Below are positions 7,993 through 15,267 of a stretch of 34,054 nucleotides of DNA, piece by piece (positions within the stretch are counted from its first letter, which is position 1; each line of letters opens with the position of its first letter). Origin of the DNA: an uncultured Lachnospiraceae bacterium (GTDB lineage Bacteria; Bacillota; Clostridia; Lachnospirales; Lachnospiraceae). Made by a program: the position numbers and the translations under genes. The notes under the pieces were generated by a model. The model had not been told where the DNA came from. It saw only the letters and a program-made list of their open reading frames with translations, and ran no database searches. The stretch spans positions 1 to 34,054 of the forward strand of contig CAMQTN010000029.1 in the NCBI GenBank assembly GCA_947037115.1, written 5' to 3'.

Positions 7993-8853
7993 TCACCGTA
8001 TGGATTTCTTCAGTTTTACCGTGAAAGTCGTTTTCACATGGGGTTCGCTTTCCAGAAAAATATCACCTCCCATCTGAAGGGCCAGATTCCTGGCAATGGT
8101 AAGTCCCAGTCCGTTTCCCTGAATCTCGCGGTTCCGGGAATCCTCCAGTGTATACAGCCTGTCAAAAACATTTCGGGCAAAGGCTTTCTCTATCCCCCGG
8201 CCCCTGTCTGTTATGTCGATGTAAACATATGCCCCGCTCTCCCGCAGGGTAAGTCCTATGTATTTTCCGTCGCTGCCGTAGCGCACCGCGTTGGAAATCA
8301 AATTATTTAAAATCCTGTCGACGGCACGCCCTTCCCCCTGCGCAAAGATATCCTTTTCCGGTATGGACAGCTCCACAGCGAAGTCCCTCCCCTGTAAAAT
8401 ATCATAGTAACCCAGCATACCTTCCCTGCACAGCTCGCTGATATTTATCTTCCCAATTTCAAGATCCATGTCCCCGGCTTCCAGCTTTGCCAGCGTAAAA
8501 AACTGGTTGATCAGTTCCATCACCTGACCGGCCTTCGCCTCCACCTTTCGAAGCTCCTCATTCTCCGCATCCGCAAGGCGCATCATCTCCAGATACCCCA
8601 AAATGACCGTGAGAGGCGTCTTGATGTCGTGGGATATGTTGGAGAGCATCTTTTTATAGGAAATCTCCTTTTTCCTGTAATCCGCCTTAATTTTCCGGCG
8701 GTCCGAAAGCAGCCGGTTAATCTGGGCGCACAACTCCTGAAGCGCCCTGTTGTCGGTGAACACCATCACCTTTTCGTCGCTGTCCTGATCCATAATATCG
8801 GACAGTTTCCGGCTGATCTGTTTCAGCTTCGCGTTCAGGCTCCCGTTTCTCAT
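7993..8853 (-). CDS. Sensor histidine kinase without membrane anchor
   Basis: The 286-residue protein has a short N-terminal helical stretch (1-60), HisKA with His75 in SNISHDIKTPLTVILGY, and HATPase_c with N-box LNNLISNAVRYG, G1 TDRGRGIE and G2 NGLGLTIA. Related kinases beside BcrAB-type pumps usually begin with one or two membrane helices; none is present here. No missed upstream extension is possible, because the ATG shares an ATGA overlap with the stop of the response regulator gene. Sensing may therefore depend on the transporter or on another membrane partner. It is translationally coupled to its regulator. Confidence 0.92.
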   Translation of the reverse strand: MRNGSLNAKLKQISRKLSDIMDQDSDEKVMVFTDNRALQELCAQINRLLSDRRKIKADYRKKEISYKKMLSNISHDIKTPLTVILGYLEMMRLADAENEELRKVEAKAGQVMELINQFFTLAKLEAGDMDLEIGKINISELCREGMLGYYDILQGRDFAVELSIPEKDIFAQGEGRAVDRILNNLISNAVRYGSDGKYIGLTLRESGAYVYIDITDRGRGIEKAFARNVFDRLYTLEDSRNREIQGNGLGLTIARNLALQMGGDIFLESEPHVKTTFTVKLKKSIR

Positions 8854-9542
8854 TCCAAATCCCCCAGCTTGTAACCGATCCCCCAGACCGTGACCACAAT
8901 CCGCGGTTCCCGCGGCATATCTTCCAGCTTGTTCCGCAGTCTGCTGATCTGCACATTCACCGCGTTTTCGTCCCCGAAATAGGCGTCCTTCCAGACATGG
9001 GCGTAGATCTGCTCTTTTGTGTATACCTTTCTGGGGTTTTCCATCAGAAGTTTTAAAATCTCAAACTCCTTCGCCGTCAGCTCTATTTTCTTTCCGTTTT
9101 TTGTGACGCAATATTCCTCTGTATCAAGGAGAAGTCCGCCCCGCACCAGGACTCCCTTCTCATCTTTTTCCTGTGCCGCATACTGGGTACTTCTTCTGAT
9201 ATTGGCTTTGATTCTTGCCAGCATCTCCGTGACCGAAAAGGGTTTCGTGATATAATCGTCAGCCCCAAGACCCAGCCCCAGCGTCTTATCCGAATCCGTA
9301 TCCTTCGCAGACATAATAATAACAGGGATCGTGCTTTTCTCCCGTATGGCCCTCATCACTTCCATCCCGCTTTTTTTCGGTATCATAAGATCAAGCAGCA
9401 CCAGACTGTATTCTCCCTCCATAAATTTCTCACAGGCGCTCTCCCCGTCAGAAGCCGTCGTCACCTCAAAATTCTCCATAGTCAGGAAGGTCTCCAGCAT
9501 ACCGCTGATCTCCGGGTCATCCTCCACAAGTAATATTCTCAA
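8850..9542 (-). CDS. OmpR-family response regulator of the BcrAB-like module
   Basis: The 230-residue protein has a receiver domain with acidic residues EDD at 7-9, phospho-acceptor Asp51 in LLDLMIP and KPF near 101, then a winged-helix DNA-binding domain ending VVTVWGIGYKLG. The start is TTG at 9542, with GGAGG about 9 bases upstream; no ATG fits better. It probably activates its own operon, which continues with the kinase and ABC genes. The promoter at 9607-9635 lies in the region shared with the divergent sigma-factor gene. Confidence 0.93.
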   Translation of the reverse strand: MRILLVEDDPEISGMLETFLTMENFEVTTASDGESACEKFMEGEYSLVLLDLMIPKKSGMEVMRAIREKSTIPVIIMSAKDTDSDKTLGLGLGADDYITKPFSVTEMLARIKANIRRSTQYAAQEKDEKGVLVRGGLLLDTEEYCVTKNGKKIELTAKEFEILKLLMENPRKVYTKEQIYAHVWKDAYFGDENAVNVQISRLRNKLEDMPREPRIVVTVWGIGYKLGDLE

Positions 9543-9606
9543 CTGCCGTTTCCTCCTGTCTAAATTTATGGAAGCGCTGCCTACAGCAATGCTTCCCTGT
9601 AAAAAT

Positions 9607-9635
9607 ATCTTATTTCATGTCCATGAAAATAGCAA
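9607..9635 (-). promoter_or_regulatory. Promoter of the TCS/BcrAB-like operon with inverted repeat in the spacer
   Basis: On the minus strand TTGCTA (9635-9630) is spaced 17 bases from TAAGAT (9612-9607). The spacer holds the inverted repeat TTTCATG-TC-CATGAAA at 9613-9628, placed for control of polymerase binding. A weak stem (GGAAGC 9570-9575 with GCTTCC 9591-9596) lies in the leader. Confidence 0.5.
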
Positions 9636-9707
9636 TCCTTTAAAAAAAACAGAAATTTTGAAAAACCTGTGACCTTTTTGTTTTTCTCCGCATCTAATTA
9701 GTGTAAA

Positions 9708-9744
9708 ATGAAACGGCCGTTTCATGAAAGCGGGGAACTCCCCG
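9708..9744 (+). promoter_or_regulatory. 18-bp perfect palindrome and hairpin upstream of the sigma-factor gene
   Basis: ATGAAACGG (9708-9716) followed by CCGTTTCAT (9717-9725) is a perfect 18-bp palindrome. It contains TGAAAC, the usual -35 element of ECF promoters, at 9709-9714; with a 16-base spacer the -10 would fall at about 9731 (CGGGGA), which is not a convincing match. A TAAAAT box at 9704-9709 could instead be a sigma-A -10 overlapping the palindrome. CGGGG-AACT-CCCCG follows at 9731-9744. The TTTCATGAAA overlap at 9720-9729 resembles the repeat in the divergent promoter. Confidence 0.5.
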
Positions 9745-9771
9745 TAATTAAACGATAAGGAACTTAGCGCA

Positions 9772-10254
9772 ATGAACAAGAAACAGTTTACGACACAGGT
9801 ACTTGAAGCGGAACAAAGCCTGTATCACATCGCCAGATCCATATTAAAAAACGATGAGGACAGCGCCGATGCGATGCAAAACGCAATCTTACATGCTTAC
9901 GAGAAGTTACATACTTTGCGAAACGAGAGGTATTTCAAGACATGGCTTACCAGAATACTGATCAATGAATGTAATCATATCATTCGTTCCGGAAAGGAGT
10001 CGATTCCCTACGAAGATTACTTCGAGACGCAGGAAACAGAGCCGCAGGAGGACTATTCGGAGGTGTTTGAAGCTGTCACACAGCTTGACAGCGCCTACAG
10101 AATCCCTCTCGTGCTGTTCTATGTGGAAGGATTTTCCATCAGGGAGATCTGCCGGATTTTAAATCTGTCACAGGGTACGGTAAAGACAAGACTGTATCGG
10201 AGCCGGAAACTTTTAAAAGAAAAACTAGCGGGAGAATATGGATATGATGAATAA
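9772..10254 (+). CDS. ECF-type RNA polymerase sigma factor (SigV/SigM-like)
   Basis: The 160-residue protein has sigma region 2 at about 20-75 (SADAMQNAILHAYEKLHTLRN, then FKTWLTRILINECNHI) and region 4 at about 105-150 with the HTH FSIREICRILNLSQGTVKTRLYRSR. It directs polymerase to a small stress regulon and is normally held inactive by a membrane anti-sigma factor. The next gene, overlapping by 11 bases, encodes a membrane-anchored DUF4179-type protein that fits that role. AGGA lies about 10 bases before the ATG. It is divergent from the BcrAB-like module, so both may belong to one cell-envelope stress response. Confidence 0.93.
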   Translation: MNKKQFTTQVLEAEQSLYHIARSILKNDEDSADAMQNAILHAYEKLHTLRNERYFKTWLTRILINECNHIIRSGKESIPYEDYFETQETEPQEDYSEVFEAVTQLDSAYRIPLVLFYVEGFSIREICRILNLSQGTVKTRLYRSRKLLKEKLAGEYGYDE

Positions 10255-11269
10255 AAACTGGAACAGGGAGTTCCCCGATGTGCCGGAGCATGTACACCAG
10301 GCTGTGCTCAGTACGCTTGCCGGACTGGACGAAAGAAAGGGTAAAAGGGTGAAACGGATGAAAAAAGGTAAAATTATAATTCTGATTGCAGCGGCGGTTG
10401 CCGTACTTGGAACAACAGTGAGTGCAGCAGAAATTTTCAGATGGAATAACAGAGCCACGGAAGTCTTCGTGGCGGACGAGGAACAGCAGAAGGAGCTTGT
10501 AACCGAGCAGATCGCGCAGGAAGGAGCCCAGACTGTAACGGATGCGGGGCTCACCATACAGGCTGTCCAGACCATTCAGGACAACAACTGTTTTTATGCG
10601 CTGTTCGAGATTACGGCGGAGGACGAATCCATGCAGATCACAGCCGAACACAGCATGGGAGTCCAGCTCGATTATCAGGGAAGCGAAAGTCCCTTTAGTT
10701 ATCTTGGCATGGGATTTGTGGACGAATCCGATCAGGCTGTCTCCAACAGCAGATATTTCGAAATCTACGGCACAAAAGCGGAATCCGGTCAGGAGGACCT
10801 GAATATGAAAATACAGTTTACCTCGCTGAACGCACCGGGGGCAAAAGCAGTGGAAGGCGATTCCATGCTGGAAGGAAACTGGGAATTCCTGCTCAATCTC
10901 CACGCCACGCAGCCCGTCGTCTATGAGGTCAACAGGGAATGCCAGATTGCCGGCTGCGCAGTTATGGTGAGGACAGTGGAGCTCACGCCGATCAGCGTGA
11001 AACTTACCTGTGATATGGATGGCGTCAGACAACTGGAAAAACAGGAAGGGGTGAATCTGGATCAGCTCGACACCATTACCTCCCTCTTCATCAACGGCGT
11101 CAAGTACCAGGACGGTACCGTCGTGGAGGAGGAAGGATTCCAGAATACCCGCGAAGGCTGGGAAAACGACATCTATTCAAAAACGGCAAAACTCACCACT
11201 GTGGTCGACGTGGATAAGGTCAGCGCCCTTCTGGTGGGAGATAACATGGATGAAATATCACTTCAATAG
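10244..11269 (+). CDS. Membrane-anchored DUF4179-type protein, putative anti-sigma factor
   Basis: The protein has a short cytoplasmic N-terminus (about 1-40), a basic run MKKGK, one membrane segment (about residues 41-58, IIILIAAAVAVLGTTVSA) and a large extracytoplasmic domain of about 280 residues rich in beta-type sequence. The layout and the position directly after an ECF sigma gene match DUF4179 anti-sigma factors. Possible starts are 10238, 10244 and 10247; GGGAG at 10230-10234 is best spaced for 10244, giving 341 residues. The start overlaps the sigma gene, which points to coupled translation. The protein would release the sigma factor upon an outside signal; the signal is unknown. Confidence 0.82.
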   Translation: MMNKNWNREFPDVPEHVHQAVLSTLAGLDERKGKRVKRMKKGKIIILIAAAVAVLGTTVSAAEIFRWNNRATEVFVADEEQQKELVTEQIAQEGAQTVTDAGLTIQAVQTIQDNNCFYALFEITAEDESMQITAEHSMGVQLDYQGSESPFSYLGMGFVDESDQAVSNSRYFEIYGTKAESGQEDLNMKIQFTSLNAPGAKAVEGDSMLEGNWEFLLNLHATQPVVYEVNRECQIAGCAVMVRTVELTPISVKLTCDMDGVRQLEKQEGVNLDQLDTITSLFINGVKYQDGTVVEEEGFQNTREGWENDIYSKTAKLTTVVDVDKVSALLVGDNMDEISLQ

Positions 11270-11286
11270 ATTTGGTAAAACAACAA

Positions 11287-11322
11287 TGACGAGTATGTCA
11301 GTTTTTTCCGACATACTCGTCA
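11287..11322. terminator. 13-bp perfect stem-loop between anti-sigma gene and minus-strand remnant
   Basis: Arms 11287-11299 and 11310-11322 are perfect complements with a 10-base loop that contains TTTTTT. There is no clear T-run after the stem on the plus strand (CAAGCATTG) and only a broken one on the minus strand, so termination is possible but not classical. On the minus strand the loop carries the stop codon of the remnant ORF. Confidence 0.5.
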
Positions 11323-11477
11323 AGCATTGAAAAAACACACTCTTTTACATCTGCCGCAGTTTTCTTTGCCCTCACAGTATTTAATCCAATCTTTTCAATA
11401 TCATATTCGAATGCCGCCAGCCGATTCTGATACAGCGCCATCGTCCCCACAGGATGGTCATGATAAAAATAAACTAA
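11298..11477 (-). pseudogene. Short remnant of an unrecognised protein
   Basis: The minus strand is open for 59 codons from just after a TGA at 11480-11478 to a TGA at 11300-11298. The product has the character of real protein (ending AADVKECVFSMLDEYVGKN) and is well balanced in composition. The only ATG, at 11441, leaves 47 residues and lacks a good ribosome binding site. I do not recognise the family. It is most likely the 3' end of a gene whose 5' part was lost. An independent small gene is less likely. Confidence 0.4.
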
Positions 11478-11482
11478 TCATG

Positions 11483-11535
11483 CTAATATTTTAACCTTTT
11501 TCCTGTTTTTTATCAAGATAAGGATAAAATATTAG
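11483..11535. repeat. 11-bp perfect inverted repeat around 31 bases
   Basis: CTAATATTTTA (11483-11493) and TAAAATATTAG (11525-11535) are perfect complements, and CCTT/AAGG pairs continue inside. It falls at the broken end of the remnant above. It may be a structured transcript end or the edge of a past rearrangement. Confidence 0.5.
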
Positions 11536-11540
11536 TCGCA

Positions 11541-11576
11541 GCAGGCGGAAGTTCTGTTCATCCGTCCCCCGCCTGC
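11541..11576 (-). terminator. Weak terminator-like hairpin after the HD-GYP gene
   Basis: GCAGGCGG (11541-11548) pairs with CCGCCTGC (11569-11576) across a 20-base loop. It begins 4 bases past the end of the HD-GYP gene on the minus strand. The long loop and the weak T-tract after it keep confidence low. Confidence 0.35.
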
Positions 11577-11580
11577 CGGA

Positions 11581-12183
11581 TCACACCGGCACCTTTCCCT
11601 CTTCCATCAGTTCCAGCATAAGCTCTGCGATCTTCGGGTCAAACTGTGTCCCCATATTGTTTATGATCTCCTTTTTAATGGCCTCTGCATCCATTCCCCT
11701 GCTGTAGCACCTGTCCGCCGCCATGGCATCATAGGAATCCGCCACGCAGATAATCCTGGCGTAAAAGGGTATCTCTTCCCCTTTCAGTCCCTCGTTGTAG
11801 CCCGTCCCGTCGTACCTCTCATGGTGGTAGCGCGCACCGTCGCTGATTCCCGGCAGAGATTTGAAATCTTTTAAAATCTCCCCTCCGATCCTGGGATGGT
11901 TTCTGATCACTTCCTGTTCCTCGGGCGTCAGTTTCCCGGGTTTGTTCAAAATGCCGTCCGCGACCCCGACCTTACCGATATCGTGCATCAGCGCAATGTA
12001 ATAAATCCTTTCCTGCTCCTCCTCGGACAAATCCAGTTTTTTGGCAAGTTCTCTGGAATAGACCGCCACACGCATAGAGTGCCCGTTTGTATACTTATCC
12101 TTCGCATCAATGATATTTGCGAACGTTTTCAGAGACTCTTCAATAATGCTCCGATACTCCGCCTGCCTCATTCGCTCTTCCAT
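11581..12183 (-). CDS. Stand-alone HD-GYP domain protein with GYN in place of GYP
   Basis: The start at 12183 (MEERMRQAEY) is chosen because GGAGG lies 5 bases upstream, giving 200 residues; the frame is open 23 codons further up without a site. Nearly the whole protein is one HD-GYP domain: GHSMRVAVYSREL, HDIGKVGVADGIL, and HHERYDGTGYN. The third motif has Asn where Pro is usual, which may alter partner contacts or activity. There is no receiver domain, so control would be through expression or a partner. It is transcribed alone from a recognisable promoter, between a remnant and the sugar operon. Function is most likely cyclic-di-GMP (or cGAMP-type) hydrolysis. Confidence 0.88.
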   Translation of the reverse strand: MEERMRQAEYRSIIEESLKTFANIIDAKDKYTNGHSMRVAVYSRELAKKLDLSEEEQERIYYIALMHDIGKVGVADGILNKPGKLTPEEQEVIRNHPRIGGEILKDFKSLPGISDGARYHHERYDGTGYNEGLKGEEIPFYARIICVADSYDAMAADRCYSRGMDAEAIKKEIINNMGTQFDPKIAELMLELMEEGKVPV

Positions 12184-12224
12184 GTTTTCCTCCGATTTGC
12201 CTGACAATATTTGATTCCGTTTCC

Positions 12225-12252
12225 AGTATAGGCATTTTGGAGAAAAAAGCAA
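12225..12252 (-). promoter_or_regulatory. Sigma-A-like promoter for the stand-alone HD-GYP gene
   Basis: On the minus strand TTGCTT (12252-12247) is 16 bases from TATACT (12230-12225), which lies about 40 bases before the start codon. The -10 matches 5 of 6 consensus bases. Confidence 0.45.
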
Positions 12253-12324
12253 GGTTTTCAGCGCTCACATCTTAAACCATTGTCAGATGAGATTTTAAAT
12301 GTAAATCAAAATCCCACCTGTTGT

Positions 12325-13650
12325 TTACCGGTATTCCATCTGCCAGTTCTCTTTTGTGGCGTACTCATAGTCATACATTATGTTAACCACGGCATCTTTT
12401 GCCAGCGCCCTTGCCTCATTTTTGAGAATACCGTCCCGCACTCTCTTATATTGGACGGGCAGATACTGGCACAGCATGTTCAGCGGAATGCCTGTCTGAT
12501 CAAGATTTTCAAACAGAAGGCCGATTGCCTCCTTCACAGGCGGTTCCCCCAGATAATACCTGCATCTGTCTGAGAAACTGTACTTTCTTGCCAAAAATAA
12601 TTCCTGTTCATTTCCATGATAGTGCTTTTTCCAATTATCCGATTTTTCCAGCATGACTTTCTCCAAAACATTGATGAAATCGGAATCCTTCTTTCCGGGA
12701 GAAATCACTTCCTTCTCAATCTTATGTAAGGAGAACAGGGCTTCTCTCAGGGAAAAGGTAAGAGCCGGTCCCACCTTGAGAATCCCCACGCCGTCCTGTG
12801 CCATTTCCCGAAGCAGTTTTGCCCCCTGATAATCTGTGGAATGCCCCTCCATGACCAGATCCGGATACTTTTTAACCGCCTGACACAGTTCGTATGCCTT
12901 TACCCTGTCGTATCTGCAGAGTCCCGCATCAGAAAATTCCACTCCCGGCTGCACCACAACCGCCGCAATATGCTCCCATGCATCCGTGACGCCATGTCCT
13001 GCAAAAGCCTTCGTATACGCCCGTATGGTTTCTTCAAAATCTGCCGGAGAGGTCACTCTAATCTCCTCTTCCTGATCCTGACCGCCACCCGGTATGGGCA
13101 CCTCGCTTCCAATCACATAAATGGGCTCCACCGCCTGAGGGTTCGTCTTCAGCACCTCCTGATAAGCTTCCTCACATGCCTGATACAGTCTGACACCCCG
13201 CTCAGCAATTTTGTCCGTGTCAGGCCAGCAGTCTATGTCATCGCTTCCAAGTCTCATGCTTGTGTCCAGATGTATTTTGCTAAAACCGGCTTTTACAAAG
13301 GAACGGACCAGTTCCTCGGCCTTTTCCATCGCCGTCTCCTCTGACTCCCCGCTCCATACCAGCGGGCCCAGATGATCGCCGCCTAACAGGATTCTATCCT
13401 TATCAAAATTAGCCCGTTTTGCAATGTTGTTGATATAAGTCACAAAATCCGATGCCTGCATGCCGGTATAGCCTCCGTACTGATTGACCTGATTGGCTGT
13501 AGCCTCAATCAGCACAAGGTCATCGTGCCTTCCCGCCTCTTCCATAATCGCTTCTATGACGAGTTCATTGGCACTACAGTAGGAGGGAAGGGCACAGAAT
13601 ATGCCCTTTTTCCTCTTTTCAATCATCTTCCTGATCGGATGCCTGCGCAT
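12325..13650 (-). CDS. gatZ: GatZ/KbaZ-family non-catalytic subunit of D-tagatose-1,6-bisphosphate aldolase
   Basis: From ATG at 13650 (GAGGTGG upstream; start overlaps the TGA of the preceding gene by one base) the protein is 441 residues. The family match rests on motifs such as CSANELVIEAIMEEA, LIEATANQVNQYGGYTGM, LLGGDHLGPLVW, KIHLDTSMRLG, YVIGSEVPIPGG, VMEGHSTDYQ and LKVGPALTFSLREALF. GatZ/KbaZ proteins stabilise and activate the class II aldolase GatY/KbaY, which splits tagatose-1,6-bisphosphate in galactitol or amino-sugar breakdown. No GatY/KbaY or PTS gene is in the window, so partners must be elsewhere or lost. It is coupled to the AgaS-like gene. Confidence 0.9.
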   Translation of the reverse strand: MRRHPIRKMIEKRKKGIFCALPSYCSANELVIEAIMEEAGRHDDLVLIEATANQVNQYGGYTGMQASDFVTYINNIAKRANFDKDRILLGGDHLGPLVWSGESEETAMEKAEELVRSFVKAGFSKIHLDTSMRLGSDDIDCWPDTDKIAERGVRLYQACEEAYQEVLKTNPQAVEPIYVIGSEVPIPGGGQDQEEEIRVTSPADFEETIRAYTKAFAGHGVTDAWEHIAAVVVQPGVEFSDAGLCRYDRVKAYELCQAVKKYPDLVMEGHSTDYQGAKLLREMAQDGVGILKVGPALTFSLREALFSLHKIEKEVISPGKKDSDFINVLEKVMLEKSDNWKKHYHGNEQELFLARKYSFSDRCRYYLGEPPVKEAIGLLFENLDQTGIPLNMLCQYLPVQYKRVRDGILKNEARALAKDAVVNIMYDYEYATKENWQMEYR

Positions 13651-14843
13651 CACACCACCACCTCGCATTCTTCCTGCGGCCTCTCACAATAACTGTGCAG
13701 AACCACACCTTTCACCACTCTGTTTACGGAGCCGTCAGGGCTTGGATCATCCGGCCTGATACCAAGTCTTGCAGAATTAAAAAACGCAAACATCTGCCCA
13801 TACAGCACATATAATAAGGCCGAATACACATCGGGAACCCGTTCTGCTTCCACATAGATGCACTCATCAGAGATTTTCTCCACTTCATCGTCCTTTTCAC
13901 AGGAAATGACCGTAAGCTTGCGTTTTCTTGTATCCTGATAAATTTCCTGCAGCAAATCCCTGATATACCGATTGGTATATTCGCTTCGGGACATCAGGAT
14001 AATCACATCCGTATCCTTGTCCATAAACGTCTTTGGTCCATGTCGAAATCCCAGAATCGTCTCCTGCATGGTTGCAATCCTTCCGTTGGTAAGTTCCATG
14101 TTCTTTAATGCCATCTCCCGCGCAAGTCCGCCTAAACAGCCCGCTCCCAAATATACCACTCTTTCAGGGTTGGTCCTGCTCAAATTCTTCATTTTTCTCC
14201 AATCCTCCTGGACTATAAACTCACCCAGCCGGGAAACTGTATCCACATATTTCCTGTTTTCATCCAGTCTGTCAATGTCAAAAAACAAGAGGGCGGCCAG
14301 CAGCATACAGCTGAAAGAACTGGTCATGGCAAATCCTTTATCATTTGTCTTCTCCGGCAGTATGAGCATGAAACAATTTCCATTCCCCTTTGCCACACTG
14401 ACAAGATCGCCGTCTTTGTTACAGGTAATGATTACGTGGGCTATGGTCTCCGTGTTTTCCTGCATGATCCGGTATGCGCCTATACTTTCCGGACTATCGC
14501 CGGAACGGGCAAAGGATACCAATACTGTTTTCACCCCTCTCTCAATCACTTCCTGCGGGTTTGCCACAATATCCGTTGTTGCCACCGACTCTGCCCTGAC
14601 ATTCTGGCAGCTCTTCACATGGCTTTTGACAATATCGCCTACATAATCGGAACTTCCGGCGCCGGTAAAAAGGATTCTGGTATCACTGTCTATATTTTTC
14701 TTCAGAAAATCTGCGATACGCTGCCTGTCCTTTTCAATCAACTCATAGATCTGCTTCCAGAGTGACGGCTGCCGAACAATTTCCTGCGCCGTATTATGTC
14801 CGTCCATCTTTATCAAATCATCCATCTCAAACCCTAATATCAT
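13650..14843 (-). CDS. agaS: AgaS-like SIS-domain sugar-phosphate isomerase/deaminase
   Basis: The 397-residue protein has two SIS domains: the first with RILFTGAGSSDYVGD and VSFARSGDSPES, the second with VYLGAGCLGGLAREMALK and ETILGFRHGPKTFMDKDT. The HGPK motif is typical of AgaS/GlmS-type sugar isomerases. AgaS acts on galactosamine-6-phosphate, forming tagatose-6-phosphate and ammonia. The gene is coupled to the gatZ homologue, in line with tagatose-phosphate metabolism. The start is unclear: ATG at 14843 or at 14825, neither with a strong ribosome binding site. Its upstream region was reshaped by loss of the 5' half of the divergent regulator gene, and I see no convincing promoter on the minus strand there. 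Confidence 0.87.
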   Translation of the reverse strand: MILGFEMDDLIKMDGHNTAQEIVRQPSLWKQIYELIEKDRQRIADFLKKNIDSDTRILFTGAGSSDYVGDIVKSHVKSCQNVRAESVATTDIVANPQEVIERGVKTVLVSFARSGDSPESIGAYRIMQENTETIAHVIITCNKDGDLVSVAKGNGNCFMLILPEKTNDKGFAMTSSFSCMLLAALLFFDIDRLDENRKYVDTVSRLGEFIVQEDWRKMKNLSRTNPERVVYLGAGCLGGLAREMALKNMELTNGRIATMQETILGFRHGPKTFMDKDTDVIILMSRSEYTNRYIRDLLQEIYQDTRKRKLTVISCEKDDEVEKISDECIYVEAERVPDVYSALLYVLYGQMFAFFNSARLGIRPDDPSPDGSVNRVVKGVVLHSYCERPQEECEVVV

Positions 14844-14854
14844 ACCAATCCGCC

Positions 14855-15187
14855 AAGGATTACCCCCTTATGATCGAAATCACGTACCTTCCGCGGAATC
14901 GGTTCTACAAAATCAATTCTGAGATCCTGGAAAAGTTTTCTCTCTATCAATATTTGGAGCAGAAATATGATTTTCATGTCACCAGGGCAACAGAGCAGTT
15001 CCGCCCCATCATTCCCTCGGCATTTGAGAGAGAACATCTCCAGATTTCCTCTTCCACGCCGTGTATGCTGTTGGAGCGGTTGAGCTACGAGGACGACCAG
15101 CTGATTGAATATACCCAGTCTGTCATCCGCGGGGATAAATACACCTTTTCCGTTGAACTGTGTTTTGACCCGCAAAACAAGACATAG
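14855..15187 (+). pseudogene. GntR-family regulator remnant: C-terminal UTRA half only
   Basis: The plus-strand frame encodes the second half of a UTRA ligand-binding domain: YPLMIEITYLP corresponds to the usual P-x-x-x-E-x-x-YLP strand, followed by LYQYLEQKYDF, TPCMLLERLSY, and the C-terminal EYTQSVIRGDKYTFSVEL. The winged-helix DNA-binding domain and the first part of UTRA are missing. The frame stays open a further 93 bases to the left, but that stretch is antisense to the sugar isomerase gene and is not regulator sequence. The remnant ends in a terminator. Before the deletion this was probably a sugar-responsive repressor transcribed divergently from the agaS-gatZ genes. Confidence 0.8.
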
Positions 15188-15217
15188 ACGGAAACAGGCC
15201 CTGCTTCCGTCTATTTT
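15185..15217 (+). terminator. Terminator after the GntR remnant
   Basis: TAGACGGAA (15185-15193, including the stop codon) pairs perfectly with TTCCGTCTA (15205-15213), followed by TTTT. It shows that the remnant keeps the original 3' end of the regulator gene. Confidence 0.75.
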
Positions 15218-15242
15218 CATGCGAAATATTTTACCTTTCAAA

Positions 15243-15267
15243 GCCGGCGGCGATTACGTCCGCCGGC
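15243..15267 (-). terminator. GC-rich hairpin at the end of the XRE regulator gene
   Basis: GCCGGCGG (15243-15250) pairs with CCGCCGGC (15260-15267) around a 9-base loop that contains the stop codon. On the minus strand it is followed by TTTGAAA, a short T-tract, so it is a fair intrinsic terminator. Confidence 0.6.

Noticed and set aside
10139..11032. 297-codon minus-strand ORF
   Set aside because: It overlaps the sigma and anti-sigma genes antisense, has no ribosome binding site and no recognisable domain.
14762..14854. N-terminal part of the UTRA-containing frame
   Set aside because: It is antisense to the sugar isomerase gene and has no similarity to a GntR winged helix; it is an accident of the deletion.
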